A stretch of 52,409 bases of DNA from an uncultured Porphyromonadaceae bacterium (GCA_946410185.1 CAMJZI010000007.1:1-52409); one strand, 5' to 3'; counted from the stretch's first letter, positions 16,049 to 25,670 are shown. The notes: generated by a model from the sequence alone, not told the origin. A program made the numbers and translations.

Positions 16049-17326
16049 ATGAAAAAAAAGAATAGAACTTTATCGCTGCTGTGCCTCAGTCTGTTGGCAG
16101 TTGTGGCCATGGCTCAGGGCAGGGTGGACACGCGTACCCATATCTTTGATACCAACGTGCGTTCGCTCAAGGTGTGTCTGGCCAACAACATGTACGTTCC
16201 GCCAGTGCTCATGATGGGTGGCGACGACCACTTGATTGTTAACTTCGATTATCTGGACTACAACGTTCATTATCTGCGCTACAGTGTCACCCACTGTAAT
16301 GCTGACTGGCAACCGTCACAACTGGTCGAAAGCGAGTATGTGAGTGGTTTCAACTATGCCGATGTTGACGATTATGCACAAAGCGAAGCCACCTACGTCC
16401 ATTACTATAATTACCAGTTTGTCTTGCCTAATAACGACATGGAGTTTCTAGTGAGTGGTAATTACATGTTGTCGGTCTATGAACAGGACGACCCCAACGC
16501 AATTCTGTTCCAGACCCGTTTCTCGGTTTGCGAAGGCGAGGTCAGTGTATTCCCTCAGGTGACTTCTCGCACCGATATTGATTATAATAACCGATTCCAG
16601 CAGGTGTCCTTTGATGTGCGCTACAAACCCAACCAGATCAAGGACCCCTACAGCGAGTTTACCTGTGTTGTGACACAAAATTCTCGGCAGGACAATGCAG
16701 TGATTGTCAATCGTCCCATGATGGTGGGTGTGGATTATGTGACCTACGACCACAACCGGGATCTCATTTTCCCCGCCGGAAACGAGTTCCGTCGTTTTGA
16801 AACGGTCAATGCCCACAACATCAACATGGGTGTGCAGTCGATTCGCTATTACGAACCCATGTATCATGCAATCTTGATGATGGATGAGCCCCGCAACGAG
16901 ATGCAGTATCTCTATGATAAGACCCAATTTGGTCGGTTCACCATCCGCAATGCCGAGGCTTATCAAGAAAACGAACTCGAGGCCGATTACATGATCACTC
17001 ACTTCACTCTCAACACTGCTGGCAAGCTCAATGGTGGCAATGTGTTGCTGTATGGCGAATTTCTCAATGGCTATCCTGCATCACAATCGGTAATGAAGTA
17101 TGACGCTTCCAGTGGATGCTACACCGCCGACCTGTTGCTCAAACAGGGAGCCTACAACTACATGTACCTGTGGGTGCCTGATGGCACATCGGTGGGTCAG
17201 ACTGGCAAAATCGAGGGTGACCACTACGAGACGGTCAACGAGTATCTTGTGATGGTATATGACCGACCTATGGGCGAGCGTTACGACCGTCTGGTGGGCT
17301 ATGGTGTAGCCTACTCTGGCAAATAA
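16049..17326 (+). CDS. DUF5103 / type IX secretion plug-like protein
   Basis: This 425-residue secreted protein has a signal peptide (residues 1-22, ending VAMAQ). The segment after it, with NVRSLKVCLANN and then LDYNVHYLRYSVTHCNADWQPSQL, matches the DUF5103 family, members of which are described as the plug of the type IX secretion translocon in some Bacteroidetes. The rest is beta-rich. ATG 16049 is used because it gives a clean signal peptide; in-frame ATGs at 16004 and 16037 only add residues before it. No other type IX genes are visible in the window, so the secretion link is family knowledge only. Confidence 0.8.
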   Translation: MKKKNRTLSLLCLSLLAVVAMAQGRVDTRTHIFDTNVRSLKVCLANNMYVPPVLMMGGDDHLIVNFDYLDYNVHYLRYSVTHCNADWQPSQLVESEYVSGFNYADVDDYAQSEATYVHYYNYQFVLPNNDMEFLVSGNYMLSVYEQDDPNAILFQTRFSVCEGEVSVFPQVTSRTDIDYNNRFQQVSFDVRYKPNQIKDPYSEFTCVVTQNSRQDNAVIVNRPMMVGVDYVTYDHNRDLIFPAGNEFRRFETVNAHNINMGVQSIRYYEPMYHAILMMDEPRNEMQYLYDKTQFGRFTIRNAEAYQENELEADYMITHFTLNTAGKLNGGNVLLYGEFLNGYPASQSVMKYDASSGCYTADLLLKQGAYNYMYLWVPDGTSVGQTGKIEGDHYETVNEYLVMVYDRPMGERYDRLVGYGVAYSGK

Positions 17327-17363
17327 TCCCCCCTTAAAGTTTGTTTAGAAAAATCAGGTTTTC

Positions 17364-18506
17364 TCAGCTCATTCGGGTCTTGTAGTCGATGTAATCAAAT
17401 TCCCGCAAGACCTCGATAGAGCCGTCCATTCGTTTGAACAAGATGGACGGATGCTGGATGCCGTTGAACATATTGGTCTTGACGGTGGTGTAGTGGTTCA
17501 TGTCCTCAAAGGTGATGCGGTCGCCGCGTTTTAAGGGCTTCTCAAAGCTCCAGTCGCCCACATAGTCGCCGCTAAGACACGAATTGCCGCCCATGCGGTA
17601 AGTCGGTTTGGATGGGTCAACTTCTTCAAGGGCCTGTGTGATCCTGGGTTGGTATGGCATTTCCAGGCAATCGGGCATGTGACAAGCAAATGACACGTCA
17701 ACGATAGCTGTGCTGATGCCGCTGTTGTTCACCACATCCACCACAGTGGACTCCAGGTCTCCAGTTTGCCAACACCAGGCGCTTCCAGGTTCCATGATAA
17801 GCTGCAGGTTGGGATAGGCTGCCTGGAAGGCGCCCAGCACCTGTTCCAGGTGGCCGATGTTGTAGCCCTTGCGGGTCATCAGGTGACCACCGCCCATGTT
17901 GAGCCACTTGAGACGGGGCAGATATTGGCCAAACTGCTGCTTCAACGCCAACAGCACTTTCTCTAGGTCAAAACTGGTGCTTTCGCACAGGGCGTGGAAG
18001 TGAAATCCCTCGATTCCCTCAGGTAATTCTTCTAAGTCGCTGGCCAGCACACCAAACCGTGATCCTGGGCAGCAAGGATTGTAGATGTCCGTCTCGATGA
18101 CTGAGCACATCGGGTTCACCCTCAAGCCGCAGCTCACCTGCTCGCCAGGCCAGTCGGCATTGTGCTGATTCACTCGGTCGGCAAAACGCAGATACTGGTC
18201 CACCGAGTTGAAGGTGATGTGTGAACTGCCGGCGATATAGGCATCGATGGTGTCATCGGTGTAGGCGGGGCAGTAGGTGTGGGTTCGGCACTTGAGTTCG
18301 TCATTGGCAAGCAACATCTCGTTGACCGAGCTGGCGGTGGACTCGATGCCATATTCCCTGAACACGTCAAATGTCCGCCACAGTGCATTAGCTTTGAAGG
18401 CCATGATGATATCCACTCCGGTGCGCTGGGCCACACCTGTGATTAACTCGATGTTGCGGCGCAACTTGTCTTCATAGACAATATAGTAAGGTGTTTTATA
18501 GTCCAT
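17364..18506 (-). CDS. nspC: Carboxynorspermidine decarboxylase
   Basis: This 380-residue PLP enzyme of the alanine-racemase-fold decarboxylase family makes spermidine or norspermidine from the carboxy intermediate. The N-terminal KTPYYIVYEDKLRRN and the lysine in MAFKANALW (about residues 39-47), which forms the PLP Schiff base, are visible. HALCES (about 171), GGGH (about 206) and the C-terminal CLSGDYVGDW (about 311) are substrate and PLP sites typical of NspC. ATG 18506 is 5 bases after the uvrD stop. A GTG at 18515 would overlap it. No carboxynorspermidine synthase gene is visible nearby. It forms an operon with uvrD. Confidence 0.92.
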   Translation of the reverse strand: MDYKTPYYIVYEDKLRRNIELITGVAQRTGVDIIMAFKANALWRTFDVFREYGIESTASSVNEMLLANDELKCRTHTYCPAYTDDTIDAYIAGSSHITFNSVDQYLRFADRVNQHNADWPGEQVSCGLRVNPMCSVIETDIYNPCCPGSRFGVLASDLEELPEGIEGFHFHALCESTSFDLEKVLLALKQQFGQYLPRLKWLNMGGGHLMTRKGYNIGHLEQVLGAFQAAYPNLQLIMEPGSAWCWQTGDLESTVVDVVNNSGISTAIVDVSFACHMPDCLEMPYQPRITQALEEVDPSKPTYRMGGNSCLSGDYVGDWSFEKPLKRGDRITFEDMNHYTTVKTNMFNGIQHPSILFKRMDGSIEVLREFDYIDYKTRMS

Positions 18507-18511
18507 AATGG

Positions 18512-20920
18512 TCACAATATTTCAAATTTGGCAAATTTTAACAGTAATTTGCGACTTTGTCCGTCATTGAAGCTGACATCAATTTTGGCGTCACTGCCAC
18601 TGGTATCCACATTCGTTACAGTGCCGCGTCCAAAGCGCTGGTGCAAAATCTCACTCCCCTCCTTTAACTCCTCAACCAAGTGAATAGTAAAATTGCCGTT
18701 ACCACCCGCAGGATGTGTAGAAGAAGAGGGAGCAACAGGTCGTGAAGGTGCCGTTGAAGAAGAAGTGCCAGGCCTCGATGTCGGCATTGTCCTCGTGGGC
18801 CGAGGCTTTGTCTCGGTAGTTCTCAAGCTGTGTTTCAAGCCCTGCCTTGTCTCCATCGGCACGTCAAAGTCATCATCCCAGCGGTTGCGTTTGCGTGACG
18901 GCATGGGCGCCGATCCGGTACTGCCTATCATCAGGTACTCGGGTGCGATGTCGCGCAGGAATCGGCTCATCACGCATGTCTTGGTCTGTCCGTTATGATA
19001 TCGCGAGGTGGCATAGGTGATGATGCAATTCACCTCGGCACGCGTGATGGCTACGTAGAGCAGGCGCCGCTCTTCCTCGATTTGGTAGAGCGAGTCCATG
19101 CTCATCGAGCTGGGAAAGAGGTCTTCTTCCACGCCGACAACAATCACATTGCGGAATTCAAGACCCTTGGCGGCATGTACAGTCATCAAAGTCACTTTTT
19201 CGCCGTCGGGGTCATTCATGTCCTGGTCGGTAAGCAATGAGGTCTCGGCAAGGAAGTCTCCTATCTGAGAGTGTTCGTCACCGCTCTCTTCCTTAACCTG
19301 CTGGAAATCGCTCAGGGCATTCATCAACTCATCAAGGTTCTCGATGCGGCTGATGTTCTCTGGCGTGTTGTCGCCCATGAGCACACTCTTGAGGCGTGTT
19401 TGCTTGATGACTTCTTGGGCTACAGTCAGGGCATCGTTACCTGCCTGGTTCAACTCAATCAACCCTTTCATCAGGTTGCCGAAGGTCTCTATCTTGGTGA
19501 GAGTGCCACGGTTCACGTTCAGCCCGTATTGTTCAGCATGGTTCATCACTTGCCACATGCTCACGCCATTCTCGTTGGCACAATGGCTGATTTTGCCCAT
19601 CGTGGTGTCGCCAATGCCTCGGGTGGGGTAGTTGATAACGCGCCTCAACGCTTCGTCATCATCGGGATTGATGACGAGCCTGAAGTAGCAGATGGCGTCT
19701 TTCACCTCCTTGCGCTGGTAGAACGACAGACCTCCGTAAATGCGGTATGGAATGGCATTGCGCATGTTGCCGTGCTTGTCGCGGCGGCCTCCGTTGCTCA
19801 GGGCCTCCTCGAGCACACGCGATTGGGCATTGGTGCGGTAGAGTACGGCATAGTCTTCATAGCTGTCGCCCTGGCGCGCTTTGAGAGCGGCAATCTGATT
19901 AGCTACGACATAGGCTTCTTCATAGTCGCTATAGCACCTGATGACCGGTATTTTTTCTCCCACCTGGTTTTTGCTGAACAGGTGCTTGGCAATCTGACCC
20001 TTGTTCTTCTCAATGAGGCTGTTGGCGGCATCGGTGATCGTTTGGGTCGAACGGTAGTTGCGCTCGAGCTTAAAGGTCTTGATATCGGGGTAGAAACGTT
20101 GTAGCCGCAGGATGTTCTCGATGTTGGCACCGCGAAAACTATAGATGCTCTGGGCATCATCTCCAACGACACACAATAGGTTATAACGCTTGCTCAACTG
20201 GTGCACGATCAGGTGCTGCGAGAAGTTGGTGTCCTGATACTCATCAACAAGGATATAGCGGAAAAATTCTTGGTACCTTTCCAGCACGTCCTCGTGGTCG
20301 CGCAGCAGGATATTGGTGTATAGCAGCAGGTCGTCAAAGTCCATAGCACCGGCTATGCGGCAGCGGTTCCAGTAGGCCTTGTAGATGTTGGCTGTTTCGG
20401 GACGCTGTGCGTCTCGGTCGGCATCAATGAGCCCCTGGTTGCGGGCATAGTCGTCGGGGGTGATAAGGGCGTTCTTGGCGTTGCTGATTTGATTCTGAAT
20501 CGTCGCGGGCTTATATACCTTGTCATCAAGACCCATGTCTTTGACAATGAGCTTGATCAGTGACCTGGAGTCACTCTGGTCATAGATGGTGAAATCGCTC
20601 TTGAATCCGATGCGCTCAGCATTCCGGCGCAGCAATCGTGAAAAAATAGAGTGGAAGGTGCCCATCCACAACTGCGCGGCTACTTCGGGACCTGCCAGAG
20701 GCTCGATGCGTTCGCGCATCTCGCGTGCCGCCTTGTTGGTGAACGTGAGCGCCATGATGCGCCATGGCTCGTAGCCTTGTCGCAGCAGGTGCACAATTTT
20801 ATAGGTCAACACGCGAGTCTTGCCCGACCCGGCGCCGGCAATCACCAGCTGCGGTCCGTCGCAATACTCTACAGCTGCCCGCTGTTGCTCGTTAAGTTTC
20901 TCCAGATAGTCCTCGTTCAT
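18512..20920 (-). CDS. uvrD: UvrD/PcrA-type ATP-dependent DNA helicase
   Basis: This 802-residue superfamily 1A 3'-to-5' helicase acts in nucleotide excision and mismatch repair and clears recombinase filaments. Visible motifs are QQRAAV (Q motif), Walker A AGAGSGKT at 28-35, DEYQDTN (motif II) near 233, GDDAQSIYSFRGA near 262 (motif III), and VTLMTVHAAKGLEF near 580 (motif V). The C-terminal 60 residues form the Tudor-like domain (LHQRFGRGTV). A Ser/Thr/Pro-rich linker (about residues 680-740) precedes it. ATG 20920 is chosen. It lies only 5 bases from the end of a -7 box (20926-20933), suggesting a leaderless mRNA. Confidence 0.96.
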   Translation of the reverse strand: MNEDYLEKLNEQQRAAVEYCDGPQLVIAGAGSGKTRVLTYKIVHLLRQGYEPWRIMALTFTNKAAREMRERIEPLAGPEVAAQLWMGTFHSIFSRLLRRNAERIGFKSDFTIYDQSDSRSLIKLIVKDMGLDDKVYKPATIQNQISNAKNALITPDDYARNQGLIDADRDAQRPETANIYKAYWNRCRIAGAMDFDDLLLYTNILLRDHEDVLERYQEFFRYILVDEYQDTNFSQHLIVHQLSKRYNLLCVVGDDAQSIYSFRGANIENILRLQRFYPDIKTFKLERNYRSTQTITDAANSLIEKNKGQIAKHLFSKNQVGEKIPVIRCYSDYEEAYVVANQIAALKARQGDSYEDYAVLYRTNAQSRVLEEALSNGGRRDKHGNMRNAIPYRIYGGLSFYQRKEVKDAICYFRLVINPDDDEALRRVINYPTRGIGDTTMGKISHCANENGVSMWQVMNHAEQYGLNVNRGTLTKIETFGNLMKGLIELNQAGNDALTVAQEVIKQTRLKSVLMGDNTPENISRIENLDELMNALSDFQQVKEESGDEHSQIGDFLAETSLLTDQDMNDPDGEKVTLMTVHAAKGLEFRNVIVVGVEEDLFPSSMSMDSLYQIEEERRLLYVAITRAEVNCIITYATSRYHNGQTKTCVMSRFLRDIAPEYLMIGSTGSAPMPSRKRNRWDDDFDVPMETRQGLKHSLRTTETKPRPTRTMPTSRPGTSSSTAPSRPVAPSSSTHPAGGNGNFTIHLVEELKEGSEILHQRFGRGTVTNVDTSGSDAKIDVSFNDGQSRKLLLKFAKFEIL

Positions 20921-20925
20921 GACCA

Positions 20926-20933
20926 CAAAGTTA
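20926..20933 (-). promoter_or_regulatory. uvrD -7 box TAACTTTG
   Basis: The minus-strand TAACTTTG ends 5 bases before ATG 20920, so the predicted transcript start is at or beside the start codon. No clear -33 TTG was found. Confidence 0.5.
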
Positions 20934-21009
20934 CACTATTTTTCCCGTTTTGTCGTTCTTTTTTGATGGTTAAGTATGCTGGGTGATATCGCTATGGTTT
21001 GCCTCGTGA

Positions 21010-21462
21010 TTAAAGGTCCTGATAACAGGGAATATCTTTCAAGAACCTGTAGCTGCCCGTTTCATAGTCGATATGGCAGCAATAATGTACCAATCCGTTG
21101 CTCACCATCAGGTAGTGTGCGTGTAGCACCATGTTGTAACGCACAATCTGGTCAAAGGTCTTCTGCGTCACATTGATGCTGGGCGCCTTGTATTCCACGA
21201 TGACCAGCGGCTGCCCGGTGCGGTCGGCCACCACGGTGTCACAACGGCGAGCGATGCCATTCTGTGTCAGCGACACCTCGTTGCCCATCAGTGCAGCGGG
21301 AAACTGCTTGTCATTGACGAGCCATTCCACAAAGTGCTGTCGCACCCATTCCTCGGGCGTCAAAGCCACCCAGCGGTCCCTCAGCCGGTCCCAGATGACC
21401 CACGAGCCGCCCTCGATCTTCTTTACCTTGAAGCTGTATTCGGGTAAATTCAGTTCCACCAT
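21010..21462 (-). CDS. Orphan HsdR N-terminal-type (type I restriction R-like) domain protein
   Basis: This 150-residue protein from ATG 21462 resembles the small N-terminal nuclease-like domain of type I restriction R subunits (HsdR_N_2). Recognisable features are ALTPEEWVRQHFVEWL (about residues 32-47), the acidic CDTVVADRTGQPLVIVEYKAPS (about 76-97), which contains the D-x(n)-ExK nuclease-like motif, and TQKTFDQIVRYN (about 101-112). No helicase, S or M subunit is nearby, so this is a stand-alone protein. Such orphans are widespread in Bacteroidetes, with no assigned role that I know. ATG 21462 is better than the longer open frame from 21585, which overlaps the promoter (21484-21491). Confidence 0.75.
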   Translation of the reverse strand: MVELNLPEYSFKVKKIEGGSWVIWDRLRDRWVALTPEEWVRQHFVEWLVNDKQFPAALMGNEVSLTQNGIARRCDTVVADRTGQPLVIVEYKAPSINVTQKTFDQIVRYNMVLHAHYLMVSNGLVHYCCHIDYETGSYRFLKDIPCYQDL

Positions 21463-21483
21463 CGCTATCTCAAATTCTATCCA

Positions 21484-21491
21484 CAAAGATA
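21484..21491 (-). promoter_or_regulatory. HsdR-N gene -7 box TATCTTTG
   Basis: The minus-strand TATCTTTG sits 21 bases before ATG 21462. No -33 TTG is evident. Confidence 0.5.
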
Positions 21492-21524
21492 CAACATTTC
21501 TCTTATTTATCCCGAGAAAAACAC

Positions 21525-21532
21525 TACCTTTG
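21525..21532 (+). promoter_or_regulatory. Dockerin/FISUMP gene -7 box TACCTTTG
   Basis: TACCTTTG lies 22 bases before ATG 21555. It is divergent from the HsdR-N promoter 34 bases away. Confidence 0.55.
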
Positions 21533-21554
21533 CAAAAATAAATTGTTAGCTGAA

Positions 21555-22388
21555 ATGAAAAAAAAGATTTTCCTAACCATATCATTTTTGTTGACCTTGA
21601 CCTTCAACGGCTATGCACAACAAACCGGTGACGTGAATGGTGACCATGAAATCAACATCGCCGACATCAACGCTGTCATCAACATTATCTTGGATGGTTC
21701 CGGCTTTATCACAGCTGCCGACGTGAATGGCGACCATGAAATCAACATTGCCGATATCAACGCTGTCATCAACATCATCCTGGGCGGTTCTGAAGAGGGC
21801 GACTGGGTTGATTTAGGGTTGCCCAGCGGCACACTCTGGGCGACGCGCAACATAGGCGCCAGCAGCCCCGAGGACTATGGCGACTATTTCGCTTGGGGCG
21901 AGACGGAGCCCAAGGAATCCTACGATTTGTACACATACAAGTGGTGGAAATCCTGGTGTGAATCCGGTAACACTTACTGGGGTTACTCGAAATACTGCAA
22001 TAGCAGTTCTGCCTACATGGGCAACCCCGACGACAGAACCGAGTTGGACCCCGAAGACGATGCCGCCACGGTCAACTGGGGTTCGGACGCACGTATGCCG
22101 TCGTCTGAACAGTTCCAGGAACTGATCAGTTCTTGCACAAGGCAATGGACTCAGAGGAATGGTGTGAATGGCAATTTGATAATCGGCCCGAACGGTAACA
22201 CTATCTTCTTGCCCGCCGCGGGTGTATACTATCTCGAAATGCTTGACCGCGCGGGCTCGTCCGTTTTGTATTGGTCGCGCACGGTCGCCGGCCCCGTCGG
22301 AGCCTACTACTTGCGAGGCTCTTCGGTATTCAGCGACGAACGTTACTATGGGTTTACCGTCCGCGCTGTGCGCGTCCCGCAGGATTAG
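21555..22388 (+). CDS. Secreted protein with two dockerin-like repeats and a FISUMP domain
   Basis: This 277-residue secreted protein has a signal peptide (residues 1-22, ending NGYAQ). Two nearly identical 30-residue units follow, each with GDVNGDHEINIADINAVI or its variant. This is the Ca2+-binding loop pattern of dockerin type I repeats (Asp/Asn at loop positions 1, 3, 5, 9 and 12). The rest, from WVDLGLPSGTLWATRNIG to the end, matches the Fibrobacter succinogenes major paralogous (FISUMP) domain, found in many secreted Bacteroidetes proteins of unknown role. The DNA repeat period is 90 bases (21630 to 21720). No cohesin gene is visible in the window, so the dockerin partner is unknown. 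The start is ATG 21555. Confidence 0.85.
   Translation: MKKKIFLTISFLLTLTFNGYAQQTGDVNGDHEINIADINAVINIILDGSGFITAADVNGDHEINIADINAVINIILGGSEEGDWVDLGLPSGTLWATRNIGASSPEDYGDYFAWGETEPKESYDLYTYKWWKSWCESGNTYWGYSKYCNSSSAYMGNPDDRTELDPEDDAATVNWGSDARMPSSEQFQELISSCTRQWTQRNGVNGNLIIGPNGNTIFLPAAGVYYLEMLDRAGSSVLYWSRTVAGPVGAYYLRGSSVFSDERYYGFTVRAVRVPQD
21630..21785 (+). repeat. Tandem 90-base dockerin repeat
   Basis: Two copies of a 90-base unit (beginning 21630 and 21720) encode dockerin-like loops. The first 66 bases of each copy are almost identical, with mostly silent changes. Confidence 0.8.
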
Positions 22389-22499
22389 CGCCTTCTCCCT
22401 GGAAGAAAGCAATTAGGACTGCGCCGCTTTCTCCTCAAGATGCCGATGGTTACATGAGGAAATGATGTGAATTCGTGGAATAAAAATTAAATGATAGCT

Positions 22500-23912
22500 A
22501 TGAAACAAAAGATTTTGATAATCGCCGCGTTGCTTGTATCGATGGTGGCTGTGGCCCAATCGTTTGACAACTATTTTGATGGCCGCACGTTGCGCCTCGA
22601 TTACATTTTTGCCGGCAACAATCATGACCAGCAGATATTTTTTGAACAGGCTTATTGCACACCGCAATGGGCTGGGCGCAAGAGCCGGCTGGCCGATGTC
22701 CCGCTCAAGGGCAACGGGCAGATCCAGGTCAAGGACCACGCCACAGGACGACTGCTGTTTGTCCACACATTCTCGACATTGTTTCAAGAGTGGCAGGCTA
22801 CCGAAGAAGCGACCAAGGTCAATAAGGCTTTTGCTGCCAGCTACAATGTGCCCATGCCCAAGCAGCCCGTTGACATCACGGTCTCGCTCATTGATTTTCA
22901 TGGCAAGGTTGTCGGTTCGATGACCCATACTGTCGATCCCGCCGATATCTTGATCCGTCACATTGGTGAAAATGGTATTCCTCATCACTACGTCTGGAAA
23001 GGCAAGACCTTGCCTGCTGATGGAAAAAATGCTGATCAACCTGGCAAGCGTGATTACACTCCCACCGAGGGACCCCTTGATGGCGTACCCGATATCACCC
23101 AGTGCATCGATCTGGCCATTGTTGCCGAGGGTTACACCCGTGCCCAGATGGGCAAGTTCTATCACGATTGCCAGCGTGTGGTCGATGCCCTGTTTGCCCA
23201 CGAGCCTTTCACTTCGCTCAAAGATCGTTTCAACGTTGTTGCCGTGGCTGCCGAGTCGTTGACCAGCGGTCCCAGCGTGCCTCATTTGGGCCGCTGGAGC
23301 TCGACACCAGTGGGCACCCACTACGACACCTTCTACAGCGACCGCTACCTGATGACGCAGGATATCCACCGCTTGTATGACGTGCTGTCAGGAGTTCCCT
23401 TCGAGCACATCATTGTGCTGGTCAACAGCGATACCTATGGTGGCGGCGGTATTTATAATCAGATTACGGTCTCCACCAGTGACCATCCCACATTCCATCA
23501 GGTGCTAGTACATGAATTCGGCCACGCCTACGCAGGTCTGGGCGACGAGTACTTCTATGATGACGGCTACGAGTCGATGTATCCTGCCGATACCGAGCCG
23601 TGGGAGCCCAATCTGACGACACTCGTCGATTTCCAAAGCAAGTGGGCCGATATGTTGCCCAAGGGTACTCCGATTCCCACGTCTCCCGACCCCAAAGTGC
23701 CCAACTACCGTAAAATCACCAATGAGAAGGAACAGCGTCTGCTGGATGCAGCAACCCAACGCGTCGGTGTGTTCGAGGGTGGGGGATACCAGAGCAAGGG
23801 GGTTTACCGCCCCGCACAGGAATGTCGCATGAAAATCAACGAGGTGGCCAACTTCTGCCCCGTGTGCTCCCGTGCCATCCAGCGCATCACCGACTTCTAT
23901 ACGGCTCACTGA
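22500..23912 (+). CDS. Secreted M64-family metallopeptidase (IgA peptidase-like)
   Basis: This 470-residue secreted zinc protease has a signal peptide (residues 1-20, ending VAVAQ). The zinc motif HEFGHAYAGLGDEY at 338-351 (HExxH plus GDEY) is the signature of peptidase family M64, first described as an IgA protease. An N-terminal domain of about 190 residues precedes the catalytic domain, which begins near IDLAIVAEGYT. ATG 22500 gives the cleaner signal peptide; an in-frame ATG at 22491 adds three residues. The natural substrate in this organism is unknown. Its neighbours are the dockerin/FISUMP protein and gpmI. Confidence 0.88.
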   Translation: MKQKILIIAALLVSMVAVAQSFDNYFDGRTLRLDYIFAGNNHDQQIFFEQAYCTPQWAGRKSRLADVPLKGNGQIQVKDHATGRLLFVHTFSTLFQEWQATEEATKVNKAFAASYNVPMPKQPVDITVSLIDFHGKVVGSMTHTVDPADILIRHIGENGIPHHYVWKGKTLPADGKNADQPGKRDYTPTEGPLDGVPDITQCIDLAIVAEGYTRAQMGKFYHDCQRVVDALFAHEPFTSLKDRFNVVAVAAESLTSGPSVPHLGRWSSTPVGTHYDTFYSDRYLMTQDIHRLYDVLSGVPFEHIIVLVNSDTYGGGGIYNQITVSTSDHPTFHQVLVHEFGHAYAGLGDEYFYDDGYESMYPADTEPWEPNLTTLVDFQSKWADMLPKGTPIPTSPDPKVPNYRKITNEKEQRLLDAATQRVGVFEGGGYQSKGVYRPAQECRMKINEVANFCPVCSRAIQRITDFYTAH

Positions 23913-23978
23913 TGTGAGCATTGGCGGTGGCTGAATAACTAATGGCAGCTAACCATTCGATATTCACCAAAAAATCAC

Positions 23979-23986
23979 TATCTTTG
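23979..23986 (+). promoter_or_regulatory. gpmI -7 box TATCTTTG
   Basis: TATCTTTG lies 47 bases before ATG 24034. At the -33 position there is TTC in place of TTG (23956-23958). Confidence 0.55.
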
Positions 23987-24033
23987 CAGTCCCAAAATCA
24001 GGTTTAATCATTTTTTAAGGTAATATTTCTATC

Positions 24034-25557
24034 ATGGCAAAAAAAGCATTATTGATGATATTAGACGGTTGGGGCGAGGGTCCCAAGGGTCATAGCAACG
24101 CTATTTATAGCACTCCGACACCTTATCTCGACTTTCTGCGCGCCGCCTATCCACACAGCACTCTCAAGGCCTGTGGCGAAGACGTGGGTCTGCCCGATGG
24201 ACAGATGGGTAACAGCGAGGTTGGCCACTTGAACATTGGTGGCGGACGTGTGGTCTATCAGGATTTGGTCAAGATTAACAAGAGCATTCAGGATGGTTCC
24301 ATCATGAAGAATCCCGAGGTGATCAACGCGTTTACCTATGCCCGTGACCATAGCAAAGCTTTGCATATCATGGGCTTGACAAGCACAGGCGGCGTTCATA
24401 GTTCGCAAGAGCACTTGATGGCCTTGTGCGACATCGCCAAGGAGTATGCCTTGGAGCGTGTGTTTGTTCACTGTTTCATGGATGGTCGTGACACCGACCC
24501 CGAGAGCGGCAAGGGCTTTGTAGCAACTGTCGCAGAGCACTGCAAGCAGAGCGCTGGTACAGTGGCCACCGTTATTGGCCGCTATTATGCGATGGACCGT
24601 AATAACAACTGGGATCGCATCAAGGTGGCCTATGACATGCTTACGGCTGGCGTGGGCAAGCAGAGCAACGATATGGTGCGTGCCATCCAGGAGTCCTATG
24701 ACGAGGGCGTTACCGACGAGTTTATCAAACCCATCGTCAACTCGACTGTTGACGGACGCATCCAGGAGGGCGATGTGGTGCTCTTCTTCAACTTCCGCAA
24801 CGACCGCGCCAAGCAGATTACCATTGCGTTGACTCAGAAGGACATGCCCGAGGACGGCATGAAGGTCATTCCCGGCCTGCAATATTATTGCATGACTCCC
24901 TATGATCCCACCTTCAAGGATGTTCATGTCCTTTTCCCCAAGGAAAATGTGGATAACACCCTGTCGGAGTATCTTTCAAGCCAGGGACTGCGTCAGCTGC
25001 ACATTGCCGAGACCGAGAAGTATGCCCATGTGACCTTCTTCTTCAGTGGCGGTCGCGAGCAGCCCTTTGATGGTGAAGACCGCATTCTGGTGCCGTCACC
25101 CGATGTGGCTACCTATGACCTGAAGCCCGAGATGAGCGCCTATGAGGTACGCGACAAGCTGGTAGCCGCCATTGGCGAGGGTTGCTACGACTTTATTGTT
25201 GTCAACTATGCCAATGGCGACATGGTCGGCCACACTGGCGTGTATGATGCTATTACTAACGCGGTAAAGGCCGTTGACCGTTGTGTGCACGATACTGTTG
25301 AGGCTGCACGCGCTGCAGGCTATGAGGTTATTATTATCGCCGATCATGGCAATGCCGACCATGCCATTAACAGCGACGGCACTCCTAACACCGCCCACTC
25401 GCTCAATCCTGTGCCTATCATCTACGTCACCGAGGACCCCGAACTTATCATCAACACGGGCCGGCTGGCCGATGTGGCTCCATCAATTCTCCAGATCATG
25501 GGACTGCCTCAGCCCTCGCAGATGACTGGTCACGGCTTGATTGCTATGACAAAATAG
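24034..25557 (+). CDS. gpmI: 2,3-bisphosphoglycerate-independent phosphoglycerate mutase
   Basis: This 507-residue Mn2+-dependent mutase interconverts 3- and 2-phosphoglycerate in glycolysis. The alkaline-phosphatase-like core starts with LMILDGWG (residues 7-14). The catalytic Ser is residue 61 in [21 protein letters not shown] (about residue 149), NFRNDRAKQ (about 251) and [11 protein letters not shown] (about 444) bind metal and substrate. Length is typical. A strong terminator (25671-25714) follows 113 bases after the stop. Confidence 0.97.
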   Translation: MAKKALLMILDGWGEGPKGHSNAIYSTPTPYLDFLRAAYPHSTLKACGEDVGLPDGQMGNSEVGHLNIGGGRVVYQDLVKINKSIQDGSIMKNPEVINAFTYARDHSKALHIMGLTSTGGVHSSQEHLMALCDIAKEYALERVFVHCFMDGRDTDPESGKGFVATVAEHCKQSAGTVATVIGRYYAMDRNNNWDRIKVAYDMLTAGVGKQSNDMVRAIQESYDEGVTDEFIKPIVNSTVDGRIQEGDVVLFFNFRNDRAKQITIALTQKDMPEDGMKVIPGLQYYCMTPYDPTFKDVHVLFPKENVDNTLSEYLSSQGLRQLHIAETEKYAHVTFFFSGGREQPFDGEDRILVPSPDVATYDLKPEMSAYEVRDKLVAAIGEGCYDFIVVNYANGDMVGHTGVYDAITNAVKAVDRCVHDTVEAARAAGYEVIIIADHGNADHAINSDGTPNTAHSLNPVPIIYVTEDPELIINTGRLADVAPSILQIMGLPQPSQMTGHGLIAMTK

Positions 25558-25670
25558 GCGTTGCATTGGCGCGACATTTAGCGCCTCGTGTTTCGTGACG
25601 CAGCACCATTGTATAGTCTTGTCATCAGTGTCAATTCCTGCTGTCAAGATTGATGTGTGTGCACAATATA

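Noticed and set aside
17347-17364. Short AGAAAA/TTTTCT inverted repeat between the DUF5103 gene and nspC
   Set aside because: Only 6 base pairs, A/T only, overlaps the nspC stop; too weak to call a terminator.
25568-25585. GGCGC/GCGCC hairpin just after gpmI
   Set aside because: Five-base stem without a T run; the real terminator is the stronger hairpin at 25671-25714.
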